From: Candolleomyces eurysporus
Lineage: Eukaryota; Basidiomycota; Agaricomycetes; Agaricales; Psathyrellaceae
Reading direction: 5' to 3'
Length of the DNA: 32,073 nt
Assembly (NCBI GenBank): GCA_027579435.1
Contig: JANBPK010000213.1
Span: 1 to 32,073, forward strand
Each line of letters begins with the position of its first letter. The stretch's first letter is position 1. A program made the position numbers and the translations under genes. Below, piece after piece: positions 1 to 9,909 of this stretch. Below the pieces are notes generated by a model. That model saw nothing but the letters and a program-made list of their open reading frames with translations. It was not told the DNA's origin and made no database searches.

Positions 1-213
1 CGAGGAGGCTTCGGTGGGCGAGGAGGATTCGGTGGGCGAGGAAAGTTTGGTGGGCGAGGAGGATTCGGTGGACGACGAGGAGGACCGTTTGGAGGCCGAA
101 GGGGCGGTCCCAGGGGTGGTCGCTTTGGGGGCAAGCCCGGCATGGGCCAGCAGGCTCCTGCCGCTGCTCCCGAGGCTGCACCTGCACCCGAAGGTGGTGC
201 CGAGGCTGCTTAG
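1..213 (+). CDS. 3' end of a glycine-arginine-rich (GAR/RGG) protein gene, 5' part outside window
   Basis: Frame 1 is open from the first base to TAG at 211-213 and gives 70 residues. The first ~45 are RGGFGG-type repeats (many RGG and FGG units), followed by a short Ala/Pro/Glu tail ending in GGAEAA. RGG repeats bind RNA and are usual substrates of arginine methyltransferases; such tails occur in Gar1, LSM4-like proteins and other nucleolar or RNA-binding proteins. The tail alone cannot separate these. A C-terminal position would suit Gar1 or an Lsm protein better than fibrillarin, whose GAR domain is N-terminal. An overlapping open frame at 14-217 is rich in Glu and Asp and is only the frame-2 reading of the same repeats. 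Confidence 0.8.
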   Translation, partial: RGGFGGRGGFGGRGKFGGRGGFGGRRGGPFGGRRGGPRGGRFGGKPGMGQQAPAAAPEAAPAPEGGAEAA

Positions 214-1197
214 ATGAAACACTGTAGGGATATTGTTCGACATCCTTCGTCGTGTTCTCGAGCTCTCATCTGGAGATGTATCATATGTAAAGCTGTTGAC
301 CCAATTTCAACGTCTATTTCTCTTTATCGATCAGGTTTAGCCCGTTATTTCAACGGACTCAATCGAGATAAGGCTTCTTCACCCCTCGAGTACTGTTTTG
401 AGACCACACCATGTTCCATCCGCTGTGCACGAAGGTATAGTCTACGTTCTTGTGACTGCTAAAGATAATGCTACTAAGTAGTTCTCGACAGGCGCTAGAA
501 TGGATGGTGGTTCGCACTCATTTCAAGTGGGAGGAGGCAAAGATAACACCACACCATCCCCTCAATCTTTCCATCCTCCGTGACTGACACAGGGATGAGA
601 TAATTTTCAGACCATCGGATGGGAGTGATAGCGATTCAGCACCCACATCCTTTGGTGCGTCATTCCATTGATGCTTGATTGCGATGGTTCACCATTCTGA
701 GTCGTTGCTGCCCAGATTTGGATATTGCCAGCTTGATTGTATGTCATTCCGATTTCTGTCTTCAAATGAGTTAGCACTGATTGGGATGCCCTGCTCTGAC
801 CGTAGGCTCTGAAACGTTGACAGGCGGCGATGATGAGTCATGGTTTGGACTTCATTCCAAGATTGCAGCATTGCTGAAACAACTCTTTCCCGTGACATCA
901 AACCGAGGAGGTACGAAAGCAGTTCGATGAAGTGGTTGTTTCTCAAGTGCCTCGTGCGTCTCCCAGATTTCACAGCTCCCATCTTAGGTGGGGTCTTCTC
1001 GCCTTCGTCCGCCCATAATCCTTCATTAAACTCCTCGAATCGTCCTCTACAGATACGTAAGCGGGTTTTAGACATCTCGTCTTCAGATTGAACCGCAAAA
1101 ATCACTATATATCACCAGGTACGTCACGGTTGTCGTCAACTTTCCATTGATACTGTTCAAGGCTGACTATTAATATCCTCACAGCCCACGCGACAAA
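214..1197. other. non-coding interval with one copy of a dispersed repeat
   Basis: This interval holds the presumed 3' UTR of the GAR gene and repeat copy R1 (about 465-720). The open frames here (minus 689-1105, plus 840-1091) overlap on opposite strands, have no recognisable domain and no clear splice-linked partner, so they are not called as genes. A TATA-like stretch (ctatatatc) lies at about 1104-1112, ahead of the small secreted-peptide candidate. Confidence 0.5.
465..720. repeat. dispersed direct repeat R1, left flank of the NACHT gene
   Basis: Matches R2 (about 3945-4260) in the same orientation as a diverged copy. Shared blocks in the same order include agataatgc, the GCTxGAATGGATxGT block, the GGGAGGA/GAGGGAGGA block, ATAATTTTCAG, the GATAGCxATT block, CCACATCCT and GGTGCGTCA. 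The copies differ by many substitutions and small indels, so the duplication is old. The repeat brackets the NACHT gene on both sides. On the minus strand R2 keeps an open reading frame, while R1 has an in-frame stop in the same stretch; R1 may be the decayed copy of a coding exon. Confidence 0.65.
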
Positions 1198-1302
1198 TGG
1201 AATCAATAAAAATGCGATTCTTTACCGCTGCTATCACCACTTTCGCCGCGACCGTCCTTGGCACATCCAGCCTCATCGCTGTTCCTACTCTCCAAGTATA
1301 AA
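1198..1302 (+). CDS. candidate small secreted peptide (signal-peptide exon)
   Basis: ATG at 1198 (or the second Met codon at 1213) opens 34 codons that read as a signal peptide: a basic start (MRFF), an Ala/Thr-rich hydrophobic core, and a small-residue region (SSLIAVPT). The frame ends at TAA in 'caagtataa', and that same gtataa could be an intron donor. An acceptor near 1358 (branch-like ctgat, then gcaag) would add ~19 residues with two cysteines before TAA at about 1416. A TATA-like ctatatatc lies ~90 bp upstream. Many fungal small secreted proteins look like this, but so short a frame may be chance. Family unknown. Confidence 0.3.
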
Positions 1303-1719
1303 TCCCACACTTTTCTTTCCACTCACCTGTGGCGAGTGGCTGATGCTGCGCATGGCAAGGGCCGAGGCATTTTGCATGGTTCTTGCCGTCCCTTTGTTTG
1401 CCCCTCCATCTCACCTTAAAGCCCTACATGGGTCAGCAGGCTCTCAATCTCGAATCCGAAGTTCTCTAGCTGTATCTCCGACTTGGCGACTCCCAATTTG
1501 ATTGCCGGAGAGATTCCTGTGATACATAGACGCTCAAGGGCAGTGTATTGATATGTCCTGCTGTGACATGTTGACATAGCTTTGCCCTTTCGAGGCACAA
1601 ATATCGTGAACTCTGTGTGAGAGGCATCGCAAGCGCCCTCTTCTTGGGTACCTCCCCCATATNCCCCCCACTTCTCATATCCCTTCTGATTTTGGATTAT
1701 CACTGGGCGATTGGCAGAC
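1303..1719. other. interval without a supported gene
   Basis: Minus-strand open frames here (1416-1736, 1466-1678) cross an N at 1663 beside a C6 run and show no domain. The stretch just before the NACHT start carries a possible acceptor (ttggcag at about 1711-1717), so a 5' non-coding exon of the NACHT gene may lie here. Confidence 0.4.
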
Positions 1720-3751
1720 ATGGAACCGCGGTCCACGAATTTCTCTGGCGCACACCACTTTCGAATGGATCATCAATATAGCACTTTCATCAGTGGAAAC
1801 TTGAATCAATATCTCTCGAGCGTAGATGAGGGTAAGCGGAGTTCTATTCATATGTTTGTTTTCCTAACGCATTACCCTAAGATCTTATTCGTCGACTTAA
1901 CCCGATTCTCGATGCGTCGCACACTCGAAATCGCGCGAGATCTCCACCTGATTCAGAATGTTTCCCTGGAACCAGGAAAGAACCAATTCAAGAGATCATA
2001 GTCTGGGCCGACAGCAGCGAGATCGTGAGCAGTTGCTCTGTTACACAGAACTGTACATAGTGACCGAGGCCTAAACTAGATTCGGATTTGTACACGAAAC
2101 GCCAGCGGTTTCTTCCCAGCGAAATATACTACCAAAAAAAGCTCTCCACATCTACTGGCTTCACGGCTCTGCGGGCAGTGGCAAGTCGTCGATATCACTG
2201 GAAGTAGCAAAGATATATGCTGAGTCTGGCCGCCTCCTTGCAAGCTACTTCTTTTTTCGGGGGGCTGGAGATCGGAGCACAATGAACGGGTTTGCGGTGA
2301 CACTGGCCAGTCAGTTGGTGGCCGCAATACCTGCCACAGCACCTTTGATTGAGGCCGCTCTAGGTGCAGAGCCAGGCATAGTGACTGGGGACGCGTCTTT
2401 GGCTACGCAGCTGGATCTCCTGATCCTCTCTCCCTTTCAGGCTGTCGTTAACCAAGGTGTTCTTAGGGAGACTCTCGCCAAAGGACCCTTCCTCATTGTC
2501 GTGGACGGTCTTGACGAATGCGAGGACAAGCGGGGTGTAAAGGAGTTTATCAACCATATGCTTGATTTCTTCGGGAAGCACCCTTCCATCCCGCTCCGAA
2601 TCTTCATCGCCAGCCGAGTCGAAGAACACATCCACCAGCGTCTGGCGGCTAATAAGGTTCAGCTGGGCGATCTCGACAGTCACTCACCAGTCAAAGACAT
2701 CGAGAAGTTCCTCCAGGCCTCATTTCGAGCCGCAGCAGAGCAGGACCGTGTCATTCGAGCGTTCGTTAGAGCGTGTGGGGAATGGCCAACGAAATCCGAC
2801 ATGGACAAGTTGATCGAGCATATCGGCGGATCTTTTGTTCTTGCTTCAAAAATTTTCAAATTTATTGTCCAACCAGCAACCGCAGAGGATGCTTTGACGC
2901 CTATGGAACGCCTCCCTGTGACCCTCGATATGAACGGCCTCGATGGGCTGTATGCGCAAACCCTAGCCCGCTCGCAGCATCTCCCCAACTTCCACAGCAT
3001 CATCTCCACCATCGCACTGTTCCAGAAATCACTCCCAATTGTTGGGATAGCGGACCTTCTCGATATCCCAACTTTTGAAGTCGTCCATGTCCTGTTGGAT
3101 CTGCAAGCGATCATTCATGTCCCAGGAACCGACGAAAATGGCCTAGTGACACTATGCCATACGTCTCTCCGCGACTTCCTCACTACCGAAAGCCGATCAC
3201 GATCTTTCTTCGTGCAACCCTCGTTTCATCTCCGACTCACCTACCACTGCTTTGCCTCTATCTTTGAAAGTTGTACAGATGGGCGGGATCCCCACGGGCA
3301 GCCGGATCACTATGGCCAACAATATTTTGATTACCATCTGCGATTACTCGCTTCTCCAGAAGCCTGCAACTTCATCGACGAGATTGAGCGGTTCAAGGCT
3401 AGCCAATCACCGTTTGTCGATGAGCCGCCTTCTTGGCACGCTTTCCTCTGTAGTATGTTCTTCTTCTCCATCGTCCGGAATAATTCGCCAATCGCGGATC
3501 GTTTTTCGTACATACTCACCGAGTGTACCAAGCATTTGGCGCTGGCGGTGGAATTTGGGCCTGACAGCCGCATTCGACACTGGCTCCAACATTGGTTGCA
3601 TTATGGTTGGATGCCACTGGACAGCTCTCTACGCACGGTTCAATTCACTGAACCAACAACGGTCCAACATTACCTGCGTCGTGCATCAACGATTATTCAT
3701 GCTAAAGTGTGTTTGTTGAATTTCATTCTTCCGTTGCAACATGTCTCATAA
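1720..3751 (+). CDS. NACHT-domain NTPase (fungal NLR-like), one apparent frameshift
   Basis: Three exons: 1720-1831, 1882-2024 and 2080-3751, with introns gtaagc...ctaag and gtgagc...ctag. The N-terminus carries the FSGAHHF...STFISGN motif common before basidiomycete NACHT proteins, then DSECFPGTR. After that come Walker A (GSAGSGKS, ~residue 114), Walker B (LIVVDGLDE, ~223), sensor RIFIASR (~258-264), and a winged-helix segment ending HTSLRDFLT. The protein would be ~641 aa with no ankyrin, TPR or WD40 repeats after the NTPase module, so it is C-terminally short or continues in an exon I did not find; aaa|gtgtgt near 3708 is a possible donor. Spliced exon 2 and the Walker A frame differ by one base. 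The A7 run at 2134-2140 lies at the switch point and would restore the frame as A6, so this is a homopolymer error or a young frameshift. Family role: STAND NTPases of fungal non-self recognition and programmed cell death. Start 1720 is the first ATG in frame. Confidence 0.85.
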
Positions 3752-3892
3752 CTGGAAACACCGATTCAGTTTCCTGAACTTCTAGAGCGCCAATATCGAC
3801 GCCCAACTGGAACAGAACAGAAGCATAAAATCAATATAGTACGTCAAATGAGCCCACAGCTACCAACATTTGCCATAATGACCTACTGGCAT

Positions 3893-4320
3893 TTAGTTTT
3901 TGTTCTCAGGCATCACTATTTTCAAAGTAAGTCGCCAGGCTGCAAAAAAGATAATGCCACTGAACAGTCCTCGATAGACGCTGGAATGGATAGTAACTCG
4001 TTCCCGCTTCGAGAGGGAGGAAGCGAAGATAGCATCCCACCTTCGCCTAGAGCTTTCCATATTCCATAACCTGAACTGGCGTGAAATAATTTTCAGGGTT
4101 AACACAGCGTCAGGTGGCAACGATAGCAATTATGCCTCCACATCCTCCGATCCAGTGCGTTAAATTGGTGCGTCACCTCTTTTACTCGAATTCTGCGGCA
4201 GCGGGTTAAATCAATTGTGTTTAATAGCCCTACCACCTTTCGATTCATCATTCTGGATCTCGGCCACGGCACCAGCGCAAACCGCTCCTCCGAGCTGCCA
4301 TCCATTCCAACAGGCCACAC
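3893..4320 (-). pseudogene. possible remnant of a minus-strand membrane-protein gene (within repeat R2)
   Basis: The minus frame at 3893-4129 reads through a hydrophobic stretch (FSGIIFFAAW, then LTLKIV) after a basic segment. A 'cgccag' at about 4078 could be an acceptor, with an upstream open segment at 4099-4320. The same exon reading in R1 is interrupted by a stop. The hydrophobic segment could be a single membrane helix near the C-terminus. No family recognised; an intact start and full splice chain were not found, so this may be a relic. Confidence 0.25.
3945..4260. repeat. dispersed direct repeat R2, right flank of the NACHT gene
   Basis: Second copy of R1 (about 465-720) in the same orientation, about 3.5 kb away. 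It retains the shared ATAATTTTCAG, CCACATCCT and GGTGCGTCA blocks. R1 and R2 could mark the ends of a duplicated or inserted segment carrying the NACHT gene, or two copies of a neighbouring gene's 3' exon. Confidence 0.6.
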
Positions 4321-4989
4321 CTACACATCGATCGACATCCAAGCAGCGAAACACTCTTATTTATGGTCGTAGGTGAAGGGAGAACATTCTGTCGGAGTTG
4401 AGCTGATTCGGACTCGAAGAAAAGGCGTTCACTGGGGATGTGGGAACCGAACGAGTTGGATCAGGGGAACGAGGGGTGGGTACTACCGCCGTATATCTGA
4501 ATCGGACCAGTATACCGAGAACTTGAGTAATAGAGAGAACGCAGACGATGCTCATTAGATTCCGCTTACCTGGAAGACCGTAGCTTGACGAAAGATCATC
4601 CCAGTACGTTGCCGACAAATACTATCGGCTTGAGAAATAGAAGGTGGGGTAGGTTCCACTCATGGTGATGGCGGGGGATCGTCAATGGGAAGGGCAGGTA
4701 GTCCACTGTGCTCCATGTTCCACCTTCTTTGTTGTTGAATTCTTAGGTAGGGATAGGCGTGTCAGTGCAATGTGAGAACTACGGCGTCCACGCTTTCCAA
4801 AGTGTTAACCGCCATGGGTACGAGATGGACGACGGATGGCCTGTTTGTGACNTTTTTTTCTGATTTTTGACGCGAATAGGACATTGTTTGTTCTTATTTT
4901 ATTGCAAAGCTAAAGATCTGCCACGCCTCTTGAAATACGGCAGTTGGCGTCAGTCTCAACCTTCCGCCGTTTTCAGTTTCAGGTTAAGT
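4261..4989. other. interval without a supported gene
   Basis: The minus frame 4361-4618 contains a hydrophobic stretch (VCVLSITQVLGILVRF) and might be a further exon of the membrane-gene remnant at 3893-4320, but I could not join them by splice sites. An N at 4852 precedes a T7 run. Nothing else seen. Confidence 0.35.
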
Positions 4990-5204
4990 CTGCTGTTAGT
5001 AATTCCTGGCATTGGACCTTGCCTCGAAGCTGTTGGAGCTAGGCTCGCCGCCTGAGAATCCCGCCCACAGGCACTCGGAATCCGTACGACCGTATACAGT
5101 CAAAGACGGTACGGCGCGATTTGATTGAATGTGGGTCCGCAATAATATGTAACGTAGAAAGAGAGATATCCTACATAAATAGTTTACTTCCCGAGATATT
5201 GAAT

Positions 5205-7392
5205 TTAATCCAGCCTCCTCTTCCGAAAGAGAACTTCCGCAGAACGATCTGGTAAACGACTCCCTCCGAGCCAGAGTCCCTTTGGCACCTCTGTCGCATC
5301 TCCAGGCAATTTGACATCGTAATGTAGAATAATGTGAGCGAGCAACGCTTTGACTTCGTTGACGGCGAAGAAACGACCTGGGCTACGAATGTAGTCAGTA
5401 TGATGTATATTAGATGGAGGTAAATGAGCGAAACGTACCAAGCATTACGTCCGTGTCCAAAGAGAAGGAATGTGGGATCCAGTGAAACCATTCTTCGTCC
5501 TAGAGGATCGGACTCCTCAGAATCTGCGCCTGCATCTCTGCCCTCGCAGAACCTTGAAGCCTTTGAACGTGTGTGGGTCCTCGTAGATTTCCTAGTAGAT
5601 TTCGGTCAGTGCTAGGGCCGATGATCTCATTGGTAACAGGGACGGTCTACCTACAGGGTCAGTGTGGATCCCCTCGCTGGCCACTGCGACAGTGTAACCA
5701 GCAGGTATGGTTAAGCCATTTGAAAACGTGAAGTCTTTCTCCGCCTTCCTGCTCATTGATACTGTCAGAACCGATTGCCGAGAGGTTAGACGATCAAGTA
5801 GGCAGTACAACGGAACGACTTACATCCAACGATCCCCGAGAGCCTACTAGATTCCTTCATGAAGCTATCGAGCTTTCGTAGTCGAGCCATGGACTCCTTT
5901 GTCCATCCATATGCACGGGTTACTTCTTCGATCTCAGCCCTAAGAGGTCCAATGTACTCTTGACGAGCAGCAAGATTAAACAATGCGTTGGTCGTAGTCT
6001 AGAGTATTAACAGAGTCAGCCGTTGGACGCGCATTACTCAGGCTGCATACTGTACATGGACGTACGATAGAGGTGGTATGAATAGCAGCGAAGTTGATGA
6101 GCATAACCTTTGCAGTTATGTCCTCGACGTTGCGGTGCTCGGGAGGTGCTCCTTCGACCAACCAAGAGATCAAGTCATCCTACAATGAGTAGTTCAGGGT
6201 TATTTCTCAAGAAGAGTCTGTTAATCGCTTGCTTCACTCGCCTTTCTGCCTTCGTAATCGGAAGAGCCATATTGATCAAACTTTTCCAATCTTTCTTTGA
6301 CAATGGCACCGACGAACTTGCGCTCTACCGTCTTCCTTAGGGCCTTCCCCTTGTAAAGCATAGTGGCAACAATGCTAATGCAAGGATAGACTTTTAGTAA
6401 GGGATAGACTGTGAACCAAAAGTGTAAGGAAAGCCCACGATTTCAAGAAGAATGGTGTAATATTTAGTAGGTTTGCAGCGATCATGATATGAATCGCCCA
6501 CCCCTCCTGGATTTTACAGTATTCGGGATCCCTACCTAAGGTCATCGGTCAGCCTTTCAGGGTAATGAGACTGAGTAGAGCATTATACTGACAGAGTGGC
6601 AGGCCGACAAAAAGACGATTGCTTGTTCGAGTTACGATATGGATGGTGGTCCGGTGAACCGGGAAGCCTTTCCATTCTGTATGGCACGTGAGTTGCGCTT
6701 CTAGAGCTGCACATTGAGGTGAAGCTTACCATCTCCAGCATCTATGTATTCTCCGCATGCTGTGACGATTTCGTCTCTGACATCTCCGAACCGGGATGGG
6801 AAGGACCTGGTCAAAGATGATCGAACGACACCGATGTGGAATGGGGCGTCGCGACCATGACGACCGAGCGAGTAGCCAAAAATCTGTAGTGATTTGACTG
6901 TTGACCGGTGGCTCGGCGAGAGGAAGCTGAAGACCCACGTACGTCTGATACTGTTCCCCGGAACGACAATACGTCCGTGGGGGCCTTTCGCATATCTTCA
7001 ATCATCCTCTCCCCACTAACGATGATAAACCATCGGCTGGAAGAGGCAAGTGTCGGAACCTTGAATGCGTTTCCTTTGTACTGTCCGTCATCGGCGGAGC
7101 GTCAACGTGATGAACACTGAATATGGGAGTATTAAACCGCTGCTAACCTTGATATAGCCTTCCTTGAGATAATGATGGCCTTTGAATATCAACTTCCATG
7201 CATCTAGATAAGCCAAGAGGAAGCGATCTGAGCCAACTGTGGGGATGCTGGATATCTGGGCGGGAGATTAATAGCAACCCCATATCATGGACCTGTATCG
7301 CTGACCTTGGACCGAGTTAGATGAAAAGAGTACCATTGGTACAGCACGAAGAGAACGAGCCCCGAGACCAGCAGGCTTGCCAATGTAGCCAT
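5205..7392 (-). pseudogene. cytochrome P450, left tandem copy, one-base frameshift
   Basis: Starts at 7392 (MATLASLLV membrane anchor) and ends at 5205. It has the same 12-exon structure as the right copy. Visible marks: WFIIVSGERMIEDMR; the I-helix segment INFAAIHTTS at the end of exon 8; K-helix ExxR as ESSR; and the heme loop FGHGRNAC split by an intron, with CPGRFFAVNEVKALL following. In exon 11 the copy has one extra base at about 5554 (accttgaagc, against acctgaagc in the right copy), which shifts the frame between YEDPHTFKGF and the heme loop. All other exons read open. Either a recent pseudogene or a sequence error; the codons downstream of the shift are well preserved, which argues that any loss is young. 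P450s here are ER-anchored monooxygenases using O2 and NADPH via CPR; substrate unknown. Confidence 0.85.
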
Positions 7393-8305
7393 CTTTAAGG
7401 AAACGAAAGGGATTACCCATGGCTCAGAGGCCGGGAGCCATATTTATAGATATGCTGTTTGTTTGCTTGCGTTGTGCACATCCTCTCGTTACAGTAAATG
7501 TCAGGCGAGTCCCACGTCAAAGCTACAGAGGATTCTGAAATGTTCTTCTATCAGGAAGCATTGGCCAGAGGACGCGTCGACAATCCGGCGCTCCAGAAAT
7601 AGCAGGCGCAGCCAAAATCCCCGAGAAGTTTGGCGTTAACCCTGTGGCATTATTGTTTGTTGGGCAGGTGACTGTAAATGCTGAAAGAACAAGGGGCCCA
7701 GAGTCAACCAAATACTGAGCCTTCTGAATGGCGGGCAGTAGTTACGGATTGAGAAATTAACAAGCATGAGAGGCATGAAAACCTTATCAGGCTGGTATCG
7801 GGCATCGTCAATGAACCAGTACTCTCTGCTGAATGTCGACAGTATCTGTTGCCAGTGACGACATAGCAGTACTCTGTGGACACTAAGTTAATTTTGGAGC
7901 GGTAGAAGACCAAGATTTTGGTCGAAGATGCGGTCGGAGAACGGCCTCGATCTCGTGACGAAGGAGTTTTGACAGGAGCAGGTCGCAAGCTTGCCGCAGA
8001 AACTCGTCACCACTGGCTTGCACTTCGTTTGTCACTGTTAGAATGCGAGGGCAAAGACGCGCCATCCACAACCTAGGGGCCCTTTCAACGTTCGCCTCTT
8101 CCTTCTTTAAACATATATCTCAATGCCTGAACCTTCTATATCGTGCATTTGGGATGGTTTCTTGGCGGTCAATCCTCGCTTTTAATCGAAATGCTCGACA
8201 CAGCCTTAGTCCGAAGTCTCTCGAATGCTGTTTGGCTTTTTACAACGCATGGTTTCATGGTGGGGCATAATGAAGAATGGTGAGATGAAGTAGTGCTTTG
8301 TGCGA
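7393..8305. other. intergenic interval between left P450 and the DUF1996 relic
   Basis: Matches the shared 5' interval of the right unit (12097-12839) in patches, but is longer: additional sequence at about 7490-8040 has no clear counterpart. Open frames here (for example plus 8043-8270) are not conserved in frame in the right unit, which argues against a gene. Confidence 0.5.
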
Positions 8306-9235
8306 TACACCATCATGTCACAGAGAATGGAACCTATTGCCAGCCCTGTGTCTCTTGGGAGGCAGGTTCATGATGGTCTGCCGCTGTGACCTTGCAAGAT
8401 CTTCGGCCCTCGTCGCTGACCCCGCACGCTGTTGTTGACTAGTCCTGGAGGCAGTAATTTTGGATTCAATCTTTCGACTGCAAGTCTACGGCAGAGTGAA
8501 TGTTCCTCTATTCCTATCTTTGAGGACAAGAGCAACTGTTTGTATCCTGTAAGGAACGGTTTTTGTTGATTTTGGACAATTGAGCTCATGCCGAATCCAT
8601 GTTTACAGAAACTATACTTCTGGTGACAAGGACACTTTCCACATAGTGGCGTTGTTCTACTAATGCTCGAACCTTCAGGTAGAGAAATAGAAGCTTCACA
8701 AGCGTCGTAGGGAATCTTGTTAGGTGGGCTACCTACACGACCCTTCCCCTTCTACCCATGGTATCTACACGTCTCTCTTGCTGCTTTCTAGGTAAGCCCC
8801 ATCTAGCCACAATGGCGCGAAGGCGAACCCTTATGCTTCTCTCAGATAACCTCTATGGCGAATGTCTAGGGGCCACAACAGCCTTTCCTGAGGGCGTACG
8901 TATACGGCGGCTCCCTCTGCCCGGCTTGAGATTCAAGCGCTTCTCTTCCCACTTCCGAATGATCCTACAATTCGCACCTTCAACCCATCAAGCCTTTTTC
9001 AACGAGCAGTAAGACATCTTTGCCTCGACTTCCAAAGCAAATTGGAATGGTTCAATGAACCGCCCTTGGGGAGGTGCCCATCAGGAATCCGGTCCTAAAT
9101 TGTGAGTATATGGCGATATTCCTTCCCCGCTTTGTTGCCCGAATCATCTTGGTCGACAGAACTTCCTGAGCTGTTGGAATGGCAAGGTCCATTCTCTCAT
9201 TCGGAAGTAGAACCCGGAGGACTGGAATAAGAAAG
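8306..9235 (+). pseudogene. DUF1996 protein gene, left copy, truncated and decayed
   Basis: Aligns with exons 2-8 of the intact gene at 12840-14811. Lesions: (1) exon 1 with the signal peptide and intron 1 are gone, with sequence jumping from 'caccatcatgt' straight to 'cacagagaatgg'; (2) exon 3 lacks one G (tcctggaggc against tcctgggaggc); (3) the conserved NYWYP reads NCLYP; (4) exon 5 carries TAG codons (gtagagaaatag); (5) exon 7 lacks about 11 bp at the FRMISGDP region; (6) nothing matching exons 9-12 follows. The truncation coincides with the duplication end, so this copy was probably non-functional from the start and then decayed. Confidence 0.85.
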
Positions 9236-9707
9236 TGTGAAAGGATCCGGGGATTGGCCCATGGCCGAGCGGTAGATTATGGGAGTTTGTTGATCAGTGG
9301 AAGACGGTGTTAAAAGTGATCGATGAAGTGGAGACACTGGGAGAGAGCAAGGAGGGCAGGATAATGATTTAGAAAGTGGACACGGCCATATAAGGAGGAG
9401 GGACACGATTGGCGGTGGAATGGCTTAGCTGGAGGAACAGACAGAGTCAGTAATATTAGTGATCAGAGGATAGGTCTCCTCGTTGAGTTCGCCCCAGGAA
9501 TAACATTTTCGTGGAGATCTGGTATCCAAGTGGTGTTGCAGCTTATATTTTGTCGGAATACGAGGAATCACTAGTGAGTAGTCCACCGTGATCAAAAGAG
9601 AAGTCGGCGGTGGCGACGTCTGTCAGACTTGCCGGTCGTCTAACATCGATCTGGACCGTGAACAGGCGGTCAGCCTAGGTTTAAACACCGGCACAGATGA
9701 CATCGAG
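9236..9707. other. spacer between the two tandem units
   Basis: About 470 bp with no recognised gene. It does not visibly match the DUF1996 continuation at 13916-14811, nor clearly the sequence left of the first unit (4510-4989). A plain tandem duplication would leave no spacer, so it is inserted sequence or a part of the unit that diverged beyond recognition. Confidence 0.5.
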
Positions 9708-9909
9708 TAATTCCTGACATTGCCTCAAAGCTGTTGGAGTTGGGCTCTCGCCGCCTAAGAGTCCCGCCGACAAAAACTATGAATCCGCAAGACCGTATAT
9801 ATTAAAAGACGGTGCGAGGCGAAGTAATTGAGTGTGCGTAGCCGCAATGGTATGTAACGTACAAAGAGAGTTATTCTCCATAAATGATTGCCTCCCTGGA
9901 ATATGGAGT

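Larger units (their letters stand above)
4990..9235. repeat. tandem duplication, left unit (P450 + truncated DUF1996)
   Basis: About 4.2 kb that matches 9708-13915 in direct orientation at an offset of ~4.7 kb. It starts at 'gtaattcctg(g/a)cattg' and ends at 'ttctctcattcggaa'. Both units hold a minus-strand P450 gene followed by a plus-strand DUF1996 gene. The right end of the match falls inside the DUF1996 gene (intron 8 of the intact copy), so this copy lacks exons 9-12. Confidence 0.9.

Noticed and set aside
14..217. Acidic 67-residue open frame at the left edge
   Set aside because: It is the frame-2 reading of the RGG repeat; frame 1 gives a clear GAR domain ending at 213.
689..1105. 138-residue minus-strand open frame
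   Set aside because: No domain, no splice partner, opposed by an overlapping plus frame, and partly within the diverged repeat R1 margin.
8043..8270. 75-residue plus frame upstream of the DUF1996 relic
   Set aside because: The matching stretch of the right unit does not keep the frame, so it is not conserved as coding sequence.
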